A model generated the notes under the pieces. The model searched no databases and had not been told where the DNA came from. It saw only the letters and a list, made by a program, of their open reading frames with translations. Position numbers and translations under genes: made by a program. Below are positions 10,038-20,127 of a stretch of 64,000 nt of DNA, piece after piece; within the stretch, counting starts at the first letter, position 1, and every line of letters begins with the position of its first letter. The DNA lies in NCBI GenBank assembly GCA_050084515.1, contig CM114274.1, positions 15,500,001-15,564,000 on the forward strand. The letters are read 5' to 3'. The stretch is from Blasia pusilla. Lineage: Eukaryota > Marchantiophyta > Marchantiopsida > Blasiales.

Positions 10038-10666
10038 GTGCCGGAGAGTCCTTCCGTTATCATGATGGAGACTTGGGAGTCAGATATGGGCCCTAAGCTG
10101 ATAGGAGGAGAGCGGCGCCGTATACACCAGTTCTTTAGGAGTTATAGGAGTTGTTTTGTATTTAGCATGCATGATTTGGGTACACTGAAGGGTCCAGGGA
10201 TCCGCATTGAGCTGTCGAGTGACACACCGATCTTCCGACGACCCTATAAGTATAGTGACATGGAGAGGGCTCTGATTCAGAGTAGGAGTCAGGACTTGGT
10301 TGGAGCAGGATTAGTGGAGATGTCACATGGAGAGTATGCATCTGCCACTATCATGCCCGCCAAGAAGCATGTGCATGGCAAATGGACAGATAGGCGGATG
10401 TGTGGAGATTACCGACCTATCCATTGGCAAACGAAGTTGCATTGTGGATTGTCGCACATTTCAGGGGTTATTTATTCGGCAACCCCTTTACCATCATTAC
10501 TAATCATCAATCACTCAAGTGGTTGATTGAGTGTGACAAGCTTACAGGGAAGCTTGCGAGGTGGGCTCTTTTGTTGCAAGAGTATGACTTCCAAGTGGTG
10601 CATAGATCTGGGACACTCAACCAAGATGCATATGGTTTGAGCCGTAACCCATGCCCGAGTCAATGA
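10038..10666 (+). pseudogene. Gypsy RT N-terminal part fused by deletion to RNase H
   Basis: The frame from 10038 reads through the RT fingers (GIRIELSSDTPIFRRPYKYS, ALIQSRSQDLVGAGLVE, CGDYRPI). Right after YRPI, at about 10425, the sequence jumps to VAHFRGYLFGNPFTIITNHQ and SLKWLIECDKLTGKLARWAL, which is the end of RNase H. The RT palm with its YxDD catalytic motif and the first part of RNase H are therefore deleted, and the RNase H part continues in another frame (10400-10666). It ends with HRSGTLNQDAYGLSRNP, the usual RNase H to integrase connection. The deletion alone makes the copy non-autonomous. Confidence 0.85.
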
Positions 10667-11019
10667 GATGCGACTAGAGCTCATTGGCATGGTGAGAGTG
10701 ATGAGAAGTTGGTGCCAGAATGACATGCGTGAGCCTATTTGGGCTTGTTGGCTACCGAGAGCCAGACTGCTGAGACTTTGATAGCGAGGTTTGATGGACA
10801 GTCCTTAGATCCAGAGGCCGGTGAGGAGATGACATCTGGCTGAGATATTTATGACTATGGAGTAGTCTTGGAGTACTTATGTATTAGCAGCGTCGCAAGC
10901 ACAATGGGTGCTAGAGAATGGGATCGGATCCTACAGCGAGCCAGACGGTTTCGATTGGAGGGAACATATGTGTTGTAAGTTTGGGAGGATGATACAGTAC
11001 GTGTAGTGTCTCATCCTTC

Positions 11020-12060
11020 ATAGAGAGCACGTTTGGTGCGTCATGCCGAGGAGTTGGGTCATTTTGGAGTGAAGTGGACGTATGGTTTACTCCAAATATA
11101 ATATTGGTGGTGAGGCATGTAGATTGAAGTTCAACTGTTTGTTCATAGGTGCATGGTGTGTGATCGATTTGAACTATCATTCAATGCTCCGACTCCACAG
11201 TTGCGTCCACTTCCGATCATGGGTTTAGTTTATAGATGGAGTTTGGATTTTGCATGATCTTTGCCTTTGACGGAGCGCCATAGTCGTTATGTGTTGGTGA
11301 TGGTCGAGCACTTTCTCGAAGCGAATAGAGTTGGTTGCATTGCCTGACAAAGTGAGTGAGGGAGTAGCATATGCCTTCTTAGATCGAGTGTTTGAATCAT
11401 TATGGTGCACTAGTTGAGGTGTTGACAGACCAAGGTATAGAGTTTCACGGGGAGTTTTAGGTCTTGTGTGATCAGGTACTGATCGACCACCGCACCACTT
11501 CCCGAGATCATCTCGAGGCGGATGGACTAGCGGAGAGGGTTGTGCATTCGGTGAACAGAGGATTGCGCAAGTATGGCTTGGAGAGAGGTCACTTAGCAGA
11601 TTGGGACCTCTAGTTGCCGTGGTTGGCGATGGCATACAGATTCAATAGGCAAGCATCTTTAGCGTCTTTCTCGCCGTACTTGCTACTTTATGGCCGAGAG
11701 CCAGATTTACCTATGGCCATTCATCGAGATGTTACGAGGTGTTGAACCTTGATGACCCTGATGTATGGATGTGAGCATGTTCTCAAAAGGCTGAGTTGTT
11801 TCGGAGATTGATCCCCATGGCGTTTGAGAAATTGGCGACTGTGCAACATCTGGATGCGTTGAGATATGCAACTATTCGGGGAGGTGATTATCGACCTACT
11901 TTCTGGAGGTTTATGTCTACTTGCACCAAACGGCACCCACAGTGTTGGATGTGATTGCAAGGCGCACTATCTTGAGAGTGCGGGAGATTTTTCCATCAGA
12001 TATTCTCTTATTGTAGGAATGCCATGGTATGGTTTGGAAGGACCATGTGTGTAAATGTGC
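11020..12060 (+). pseudogene. Gypsy integrase, multiply broken
   Basis: Pieces in shifting frames give the zinc-binding part (HAEELGHFGVKWTYGLL, then CMVCDRF near 11152), the first catalytic Asp in WSLDFA (about 11250), the second in LTDQG (about 11425), and the Glu region in ADGLAERVVHSVNRGLRKYG (11520-11580), followed by WLAMAYRFNRQASLASFSPY and LLLYGREPDLPMA. The C-terminal part (about 11860-12060) reads DYRPTFWRF and then CKCAPCRLPNIDVIVDPSL, leading directly into the PHD finger. Stops and shifts are frequent. Confidence 0.8.
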
Positions 12061-12130
12061 GCCATGTCGCCTTCCAAACATTGACGTTATAGTTGATCCA
12101 AGCCTAGTAGTAGTTCTTGCAGGCTTACGA

Positions 12131-12265
12131 TGTATGTTATGTGGTTCCGTCCGTGATGCAACCACTATACTAGTTTGTGATGGATGTTCGAGAGAATGGC
12201 ATATGGCATGTTTGACGCCAGCTCTCGCTAAGGTTTCTTAGGGATGATGGATGTGTCCTAGATGT
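12131..12265 (+). pseudogene. PHD finger at the integrase C-terminus
   Basis: Reads C-x2-C, then C-D-G-C, x4-H-x2-C, and a final C-P-R-C: the complete C4HC3 zinc ligand set of a PHD finger (CMLCGSVRDATTILVCDGCS, REWHMACLTP, WMCPRC). In chromatin proteins PHD fingers read histone H3 tails; in a retroelement integrase such a module could steer insertion, as chromodomains do, which is inference. All eight ligands survive although two stop codons lie in the loop before the last pair (VS-stop-G-stop-WMC, about 12238-12247). The same domain recurs on the minus strand at 52006-52188. Confidence 0.85.
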
Positions 12266-12451
12266 ACAAAGAGTAGGTAGTTCTAGATTTCAACTTGTGT
12301 CTATGACATGGATGACAAGAAGGCGACTAACGATGGGCCACATGAGCACCCGGCCTTTTTGCTCTTAGTGTCCTAAAGATGTATGTCATAGTAGATAGGC
12401 ATAGATGACTCTCTGGAGTTAGAGGGACCTAACCACCAACTAAGGGGGCAA

Positions 12452-13187
12452 TGGGAGATATTTTGGTACTTCTCGCCTCTATGTTTGGTTGCCATGAGTT
12501 AGCATAGGATCGTCCGTGTTTGTGTGTCTGTTTGGTGATAGTGGTGTATATTGTATAGCGATGTGTATGTGCACGACAACTATCATATCTTCTAGGATAG
12601 ATCGGTGAGATCTAGTAGAGCGTCTTCGCGAATAATGGAGGACAGGCTCAAGAGGTCAAGGATGACCTACTAAGGCGCAGAGAGCCTTCGTTTTGGCTCA
12701 TTTAGAGCCATATTGAGGAACTTACTATTTGAGGTACGTACCATTTTAAGTATATGGTCAACTTTGTATTTTGGGAAGTGGCCCTTGACCTCCTACATTA
12801 GGCCAAGAGCCAAGCAGGTGACTTGGGAGCATAGGTTATCATGGAGAGAGCTTGGGAGAGGGGAGGGGTATACCTCAAGGAGAGAGAGAGCTTGAGATCT
12901 CATTCTCTCTTTATTGAACCTCTTGGCACGAGGCGGCGGAGCTAAGGTCCCTTGCCTTGTGAGTGTAACCCAAGCCTCTCATTAGGAGAGTGGGTTTGGT
13001 TTGACATTGAGAGAGACATGTGAGAGTGCAAACATGTGAGAGCTATGGTGTTGTGAGAGAGATTTGACCTTATTTTATTGGAGATATTTTGGTACTTCTT
13101 GCCTTTGTGTTTGGGTGCCATGAGTTAGTATGGGATAGTGCGTGTTTGTATGTATGTTCGGTGATAGCGATGTGTATGCGCACGACA
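12452..13187 (+). mobile_element. 3' LTR of copy A, with terminal direct repeats inside the LTR
   Basis: Starts TGGGAGATATTTTGGTACTT after the purine tract and ends GCGCACGACA at 13187 (736 bp). The first 127 bp (12452-12578, ending GTGCACGACA) and the last 109 bp (13079-13187) are copies of each other: both contain GAGATATTTTGGTACTTCT, GCCATGAGTTAG and GCGATGTGTATG. The same design is present in the LTRs at 29939-30674 and 51144-51895. Confidence 0.75.
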
Positions 13188-13192
13188 ATTTT

Positions 13193-14050
13193 CTTCATTA
13201 ATGGGGTTGGCGGGACGGGAAAAACCATCTAGTACAATCTTCTTCTCGCTAGTGTACGAGGTGCTAGCGGTATAGCTTTAGCTGTCACATCCTCGAGGAT
13301 AACAACTTTGTTGTTGGATGGAGGATGCACTACGCATTCAGGCTTCAAGATTCCAATTAATTTAGATGAAAGTTCTAGTTGTTGGTAAGTGTTTACTCAA
13401 TCCCTAACTTTGCAACTTCATACCCAAGTACTACCATAATATCTCACCCAAATTCTTATATCTTTGAGTGTGTTCATATAGGTTACTAGTTAATAGCCAA
13501 GCTGCGTACGTAATTCAAGAGTTTTGGCTAATGAATTGAGATGAGGCACCTATGACTCATCACCATGCATTTGAGGTTGTAAATCGTTTCTTACAAGATA
13601 TCATGGGAATGATATCTAAAGACTCGAGGAATATTTTGTTTGATGAAAAATTAATAATATTGGCTGGGAATTTTTGCTTAGTTTTACATGTAGTTCTTCA
13701 TGGAGATCGTCCAAAAATTATTCAGCTACACTTAGGGTTCTCACATTTGGGTATTCAAGCTACAATCAACATGTCATAGATGCCGAAATCATCATAGGGA
13801 GAAAAATATTGGAGATCGAGTCATTATTCAACGTATTCCATTGATTGGGTATGACTATGGTTTATCCTTTGATATGAGTAGATTTCAATTTCTTGTTCCT
13901 CCCGCTTTTGCCATGACTATTACTAAGTTTCAAGGTCAAACTTTGAAAAATATAAAAATTTATTTACCTACATCAATATTTTCAAATGATCAATTATATG
14001 TTGCATTATCAAGATTTGGACCAAACAATGGAATTAATGTATACAATTAA
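13193..14050 (+). pseudogene. Helitron (PIF1-like) helicase remnant
   Basis: Begins abruptly six bases after the gypsy LTR. 13193-13386 reads FINGVGGTGKT (Walker A at 13203-13226), then LLLASVRGASGIALAVTSS and HSGFKIPINLDES. After a non-matching stretch (13390-13545), 13552-13779 gives MTHHHAFEVVNRFLQDIMG and GNFCLVLHVVLHGDRPKIIQ (the region holding motif III, normally GDFRQ, here GNFCL), and 13841-14050 gives FQFLVPPAFAMTITKFQGQT and NDQLYVALSRFGPNNGI, the PIF1/RecD C-terminal motifs. These are characteristic of Helitron RepHel helicases. The Rep domain and middle helicase motifs are missing and frames are broken. Confidence 0.85.
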
Positions 14051-14308
14051 AAAAGGACGAGATTTGTGAAAACCCTTCTTAGGTATCGACACCTATCCTG
14101 TAAGGGCTCCTATGGCGTCGACATACGTTACTTTGAGAGAGGGAGTTGAATTTAAGAGCGATAATAAAAAAAACATCACGACCAGCGGCTAATATCACAA
14201 TAAGAAGGGATGCTCCAAAGTACAAATTAAAAAACCATTTCATACAAAAGGTGATATACGAAGAATTTTTTAAATATTTATGGTCCTTATATGTATTATT
14301 CGTTTTGC

Positions 14309-14354
14309 ATCACAAAGATCAAAATAGTTTGCAGGCTATTTTGATCTTTGTGAT
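14309..14354. repeat. 19-bp perfect hairpin
   Basis: ATCACAAAGATCAAAATAG at 14309-14327 is exactly reverse-complemented at 14336-14354, with an 8-nt loop (TTTGCAGG). It lies 260 bp beyond the Helitron helicase remnant. Helitrons carry a hairpin close to their 3' end, but the expected CTRR terminus is not visible just after it, so the link is uncertain. Confidence 0.7.
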
Positions 14355-14364
14355 TGAGTATACC

Positions 14365-14535
14365 GTGGATGAAAATTTTGGGTGTCTCTTTACCGTGGAT
14401 TTCTGTAACCCAATTCGTGTGGTTAAATTCGTACCAATTGATCAGAGTGTCTCTATCATGGATTCCTGTAACACGAATCGTGTGAATTAAATTCCTATCA
14501 TGGATTGGATTGGTGTAACCCAATTCGTGTGACTC
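14365..14535. repeat. Short imperfect tandem repeat
   Basis: Three to four degenerate copies of a unit containing CATGGATTCCTGTAAC and CCAATTCGTGTG (about 14390-14425, 14456-14488, 14496-14533), with 50-75 bp between starts. No coding potential seen. Confidence 0.5.
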
Positions 14536-14889
14536 GTGCTACTTCATCCCGTCCTATGCAAACATATAATCCTCTCCCTCCTATTCTCAACTTCCCTTTC
14601 CTTCTTATACAAACATATAAATCGAAAAGTTGTGGAACCAAAAGTTGCTCCAAAACCAAAAGCTTTCCTCCGTATTTGGTATAACTTGCCTTGCCTTCCT
14701 TCATGTTCTTGGTATATAATATAATTTGTCTTGTGGTTGGTATTTCCGCAATTCTAGGATATACATCACTAGTAGTCCTATAGAAATTTGTATTTTCCCA
14801 AGAACTTCTAATATACAAACTGCAAGAACTACAAAAGGTGGGAGAGAGACACATTTGTGGTGGGAGTGTTTCTTTTATATTCGTCTTCA

Positions 14890-15929
14890 TACCCGCTCAT
14901 GGCACGGACAACTTACGAGAAGTATAGCGAGGCGAGCGAGCATCCGTCGTCCGGCACGAGATCGAGGAGGAGGAGCGAGATGTGGCAACAGGTGAACTGC
15001 GGTCCGATCTCGTACGCACAATCCAGTCGCACGTTCGCTTCGTAAATTCGCGAAAGGTGCGGAGTTCGGCTGCAGTTGACCCGAGACGGACCCACCTGCC
15101 CGCGGGTAGCACGAGGCCCGCCCCGCCCCGCCCCGTCCCGTCCCGTCCCGTGCGGATGATGGACATGACATGGCTGCGAGGCCCGGCGCTTGCACTGGAC
15201 TCATGGGGTGGGTATGGCATGCGGCGCGGGCCTCTGACCTCTCGGTCCTTCGTTATGGAAGAGCCGAGGTCCTCTCCTCGGCTCGTTCGCTGCAGTGTTG
15301 GTGCGAGCGTGGGGCGAGGGGAGACTAGACGAACCGAAGTCAGTCTTGCTCACAGCCAGGCACGCGGGCACGTACGCAGGATGGAGCTCGAGAGCGGAGC
15401 GCAGCGCGGGGGAGATAATTAGAATAGAACTCTGCAGCAGAGCTGTCCTGGGTGTGGGGTGAGGGAAGGAAAGGGCATCCAAGACGACCTCGCCGCAGCT
15501 CTTGGCTTGGGGATGGAATGAAAGTGGGGACGGCACGACGCGGGGGAGGACGGTAGGGAGAGGAATTTGTTGGAAGGATCGGGCGGAGGATAGGGAGTGA
15601 CGGAGGGAGGGAGGAACAAAGGAAGGGAGGAAGCGAGGGAGGAGAGGCAGAAATTGGAGTGGATCATCCGGGGTTCACGAGGACTTGTGCTGCTGTGAAG
15701 GAGGGGAGGTGGTTGGTGTTCGTGGTGCCTTGTTTGTGAGACGAGCGGCAGCACGGAGGAGGGGCGAAATCGCGCCGGTCGGTGTGAAGACAGCCGGACC
15801 CTTTTTGCAGTTGCTGGAGAAACAGGAAAGAGGGAAACGGTTGTTGTGGTTGCTGGTTGTGGGAGTAGATTAGGAGGGAGGGAGGGAGGGAGGAGACGGA
15901 AGGACGGCAGCAAGAGGAGCGGGAGTGGG
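14890..15929 (+). promoter_or_regulatory. GC-rich 5' region of the RHF2A-like gene
   Basis: Composition changes sharply from AT-rich to GC-rich at about 14890. The stretch contains a pentanucleotide run (CCCCG/TCCCG, about 15115-15153), GGGA runs (15869-15892) and many CpGs, and ends at the start codon at 15930. It most likely holds the promoter and 5' untranslated region. No clear TATA box was found; plant genes with GC-rich broad promoters often lack one. The long open frames on both strands here follow from the base composition and are not credible genes. Confidence 0.5.
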
Positions 15930-18900
15930 ATGCAATCGGCTTTACCAGAGTCTGCGATGACAGACTCTTCGCGGATGTCATCATCTGCCGCAGCGTTTGT
16001 GGAGGGAGGAGTGCAGGAGGCTTGCGATGATGCTTGTTCAATCTGTTTGGAGAACTTCTGCGAGAATGATCCTGCCACGGTTCTCTCCTACCATCGTTTT
16101 CTCTCCTCAGGACGACAACTGTTGGCCTCCGCTATCGATTTGCTCATCTAATTTATGTAGTTTTTTCATGGAGAGTAGTCTGAAGTGGGGCGATGTCGGT
16201 AGTTCAGACATATGGCGCGAAGGCAATCGCGTTTCCCGTATTATCCAACCAACTATGAGCTGGACAGTAACTGTCTAGGTCGGTGTTGGAGTTTTGTCGC
16301 TCATTGCCGATTTCATCGTCAGTGTTCCACCCAAACAGGGAAGTTCCTTTTGTGAGGATCTACTTCGTCGTTAGCAGAAAGATAAAAAATTAGGGTCTAC
16401 TGATTTGATTTTTCCTTCCGGGGCTCCTGAACTTTCCTGGATTCTTGATGCAGGAGAGACTTTTTCTGAACTTTCTCCCATCTATCTCACAGTCGGACAG
16501 AACATGCCTCATTCCAAATTTTTGTTTTCGACGTCATTCGCTAGAAGCGCAATTAGGAATCTGCATGTTCTTCAGTCAAGTCTTTTCTTACTGCCGGCCA
16601 GTCTAGCATCGAATTGCTCCTGCCTCGTAAGCTTGTCCCTTACCAGCTTTAGGAGTGGAAGGAGACTGACTCGATGACAACTTTTGGGCATGGTTTCCAC
16701 CATCTGGCGGCAACTGGATTCTGCATGTTCCTCCATTGATAGTTGCCCCTCACGTCGTTCAATTCTAGATTGGGTGCCTCACAAAGCAGGCCCTGCTACA
16801 GTACCTCATGAATAATAAGTAGACTCTGACGCCTCTCTTGTGTTATCATGATACAGATCACTAATTGCAAGCACGAGTATCATTTACAATGTATACTTGA
16901 GTGGTGAGTTTACTTTCCATCTATGAATTAGTGCAGAACTGTACTTTTGGACCTTATAATGTTCGGGTGATCGATGACATGCTATTGAGTATCCCTATGT
17001 TCAGCACTCGAAATTATATTTGATGCCTTTCTCTTTACACTAGATCAGTCTACGATTTGGAGTGGTAGTATCTTTGATTTAGTCTGATCCGCTTTGGCCG
17101 ACCTATGTGTTCACCCATGCTTAGTGGGATTTTGTTAACTTTGCGTCTTTTACCATTGCTGATCGCAATCCTGTTGCATTTACTTTGGAATCAGGTCTCA
17201 ACGGAGCAAAGAGTGTCCAATGTGTTGGCAGCCTCTCAGCCTGAAAGATCCAGACAGGTGAGCAATGTGTAAATGGTTAGCAAGACCCACTGCTATCATT
17301 AGGAGGCTCACTGGAAGTTTCTTTCACGGGTGTGAGTTGTTTCAGAGTCAAGAATGGGTTCTTGCCAGTCCTGTGTGATTCTTTTTAAACTCTTATTACT
17401 GTTGTGTACCACTGCAGCCAAGCACTTCTTGCAGCATCTGAACAGGAGAGGTTAATGCGTCGACAAAGGTCTTCACCCTTCTATCAGCGATCACCTTTGG
17501 ATGATACAGAATTTCACAGAGTATGTGTGGTCCCATGAGAAATTGGAACTGCTACGATTTTGTGTTTTTTAGCACTATTTTACTTCAAATTAGTGCCCTT
17601 TCAGTCATCTGTGAATTCTGGACTGGATAATGTCTGGTACTCCGGCCTGGATATGATATGGTTTATTTATGTGTATGTAGATGTGGTGCTGAACTAACAT
17701 GGCCAGGGAATTGAGGACTTCTCAGTTGTTCTAATCTATATTATTATGAAAGAGTGCCTTCTTGACTTGCAAACACCTCTCTATTAGACACGTGGCAATT
17801 GGACAGCAAGAATTTTTTTCACATGCTACGGGCAGCAAGAAGTTTTTTTGAATTTGTGTGCAATATCATTAATCCCTTCACGGGCTATACACTAACAAAA
17901 ACTCTTCAATCAGTTTTTTATTTTCCCGTGAATGGCACAGGTACCTTACTAGTATTTGTGATTGGAATCTATGGTGCAGTTTGCTTCCTCATATGGAGAT
18001 GACTCGGACTTGGAAGACCGTATTATGCAGCATCTGGCAGCTGCAGCAATGGGTAGAGCTCAGCAATTTGCCAGAAGGGGAGAGTCTTTGCGCTTTAGAC
18101 CATCGCCTGGCCAAGGCCACCCACATTTTATGATTGTACCTGCTCATCCTAATGTATCTCCCAACCACCTATCGAACAATACACCAGCAGGCAATATATC
18201 TCCACCAGTTTCAACAACCCCTCCAAATGGAATAAGCTTGGGAAGTAGTCCTGATCAAGCCCCAGCTGGTCAGACTACACCCAATTATGGGCGTTCAATT
18301 TCAGAACCAGTGCGAGGATCAAGGAGTGGGGAAAGTGGTTCACTTGATTCCTACTCTCTCAGGTTGGACTCTTTGGACTTTCAGCCAGTTTTTCAGTTGA
18401 TTACGGAGGAACGTGGTCCACTCCTTATACTTGTCTGCACAGATTATGTCCATTCCACATTAGAGTACTACAAGTGGCCTTGCCAACATTTATAAGTGGA
18501 GTTTTACTTGAATGCAGGCAACGGGCCCTGTTGGAGCCTGTGGAAGAGAGCAACCCAGGAACATCTTCTTCAGAACTTCAGTCATTCTCGGAGTCATTTA
18601 AATCCCGTTTGGTGGCAGCATCATCCAGGTATTGAAATAAAGGTTTCTCATCCTAAATTAGTTTGTACTGAGAAGGTGGGTTCAGCATTGTACTTCTATC
18701 ACTCATTGGTGCAGGAATTTCGGATACAATTTGGTCAAGATGCTCCAGAATATCAAGTGAGATAAGGCATTTTGTTGACTTTTACTGGAATGCCTCAAAA
18801 TGATATTTTTGTTATACTCTACAGATATAAAGAGTCTTTTACAAAAACCACACGAGGTTTTCGAGAGCGACTGCGAGCGCGCAATGGTGCAATGGCAGAC

Positions 18901-20127
18901 TTGGGCGCCCGGGCTCGTGAAGTGAGTGCTGGTGTTGTCCGAGCTTTGGAACGAATATCACTTGAGTCAGCTGATAAGAATAGAGACGGCAGCAATGCCT
19001 CGAACTCGAGTGCTGGTATAGAGACGGAAGTAGGCACCACCTTGATCCAGTCAGGACCTTCTCGTATGTCAGATGGGAGTGAAGGCCAAGAGTGCTCTTC
19101 AAGCTCATCAGCAGCAAGTGTTACTGCTGGTAGTGTGACTGCAAGTTCCAGCAGAGTTGCTCCTCATCCTAGCGGTGTTGAAGCCAGCCATAGTGTAGAG
19201 ACCACGCCTGCCAAGGTCAGTTGCTATCAGTCTGTGTGCCACAACCTATCTTTTAAAAGAAGAAGCCCTCCATCATAGAATTCTAACTATTCAGTGTAGA
19301 GGAAGTAGTTGCTGTGAAATGTCCATTCAGTCTTTAGTGGAGATGCCTTCAATCATTAGCCTTTCTTTTCATTCTTGCTTAGCTGGTTGACATGGATTTG
19401 AAAAATATTTTGTTTGTCAGCAAGCAAGATAAAATTCAGCTGTTTACTTAAATAGCTGCATGAGATATGTAGTAGTGATGCACATCTAAAATTTAGTATC
19501 GATTCTGATAATTGTTCCTTCTCCAGATGGAGCACTAGCTTACTGGTGACTGAATGATTAGTAGTGTTAGTGGTAGTTCACTGTGAACATCTCAACACAA
19601 TAATGTGAGGAAACCAAATCACTAGAAATATGTGCCGTGTGCTCACTGGGTCCAGATTAAGATAATCCTTGCTTGGCCTAATGAATGTAACGATGCATCT
19701 GTTTTGTCAAATATCATTACTTGTGATTGCAATAAAGCTAAAAGTATGTCTATGTAGATTTGTACCTATGGAATAGCAAGGTGGTGTTAATGTTGAAAAT
19801 AATTACTCTACTTAGCCGATCGCTATGCCACTTTCTCCAGGTTGTGAATGTGATCCACTGACTGTACCTCACTGAAATCGTGAATTCTTTCTTACCTGCT
19901 TCATTTCTTAGTGACACATGCCATCATGGGTCAAGTAGTGTGGGATTTGTTCCATCGCAATTACCCACGCCTCAGAGCCCATGCAAGGTGATAGGCTGGG
20001 TAGTTCTTCTCTCTTGACCACATTTTTTGACAAGATGGCATGATGTGTGCAGGTGCAGGGCAATGAGGAGGCTAGTAGCCATGGACATGATCATCAGCAG
20101 ACATCTGCTGGTCCTTTACTTGTATGA
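15930..20127 (+). CDS. RHF2A: RHF2A-like RING-H2 E3 ubiquitin-protein ligase
   Basis: Eight coding exons join into 440 codons with one terminal stop: 15930-16079, 16857-16903, 17195-17257, 17418-17520, 17980-18362, 18518-18628, 18825-19215, 20053-20127. All introns are GT-AG and phases agree. The RING-H2 ligands are C36, C39, C54, H56, H59, C62, C73 and C76 (ACSICLENFC, then NCKHEYHLQCILEW, then SQRSKECPMCWQPLSLKDP), encoded by the first three exons. Other family hallmarks are AAAFVEGGVQEACDDACSIC, SSYGDDSDLEDRIMQHLAAA, RQRALLEPVEESNPGTSSSE and RYKESFTKTTRGFRERLRAR. RHF-type ligases promote ubiquitin-dependent degradation; in Arabidopsis RHF1A/RHF2A target the CDK inhibitor KRP6/ICK4 during gametogenesis. 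The first intron donor (ACG followed by gttctc) is weak. No ATG precedes 15930 in frame; a downstream Met (codon 10) is an alternative start. No mutation seen: the one apparently functional host gene. Confidence 0.92.

Larger units (their letters stand above)
8625..13187 (+). mobile_element. Ty3/gypsy copy A with methyltransferase and PHD domains, 5'-truncated
   Basis: A decayed plus-strand gypsy element. The order of recognisable domains is cytosine-5 methyltransferase (9085-9720), reverse transcriptase N-terminal part and RNase H (10038-10666), integrase (11020-12060), PHD finger (12131-12265), a purine-rich tract (AACTAAGGGGGCAA, 12438-12451) and a 3' LTR (12452-13187). The left part is homologous to copy B at 59150-60002, but gag is missing: similarity starts near 8625, next to the palindrome block. 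Many in-frame stops and frameshifts, plus deletion of the RT catalytic core, show it is dead. Confidence 0.85.

Noticed and set aside
14887-16078. Several long open frames on both strands in the GC-rich region
   Set aside because: They arise from few stop codons in GC-rich DNA, overlap each other, and have low-complexity Pro/Ser/Arg composition. The region is better read as the promoter and 5' UTR of the ligase gene.
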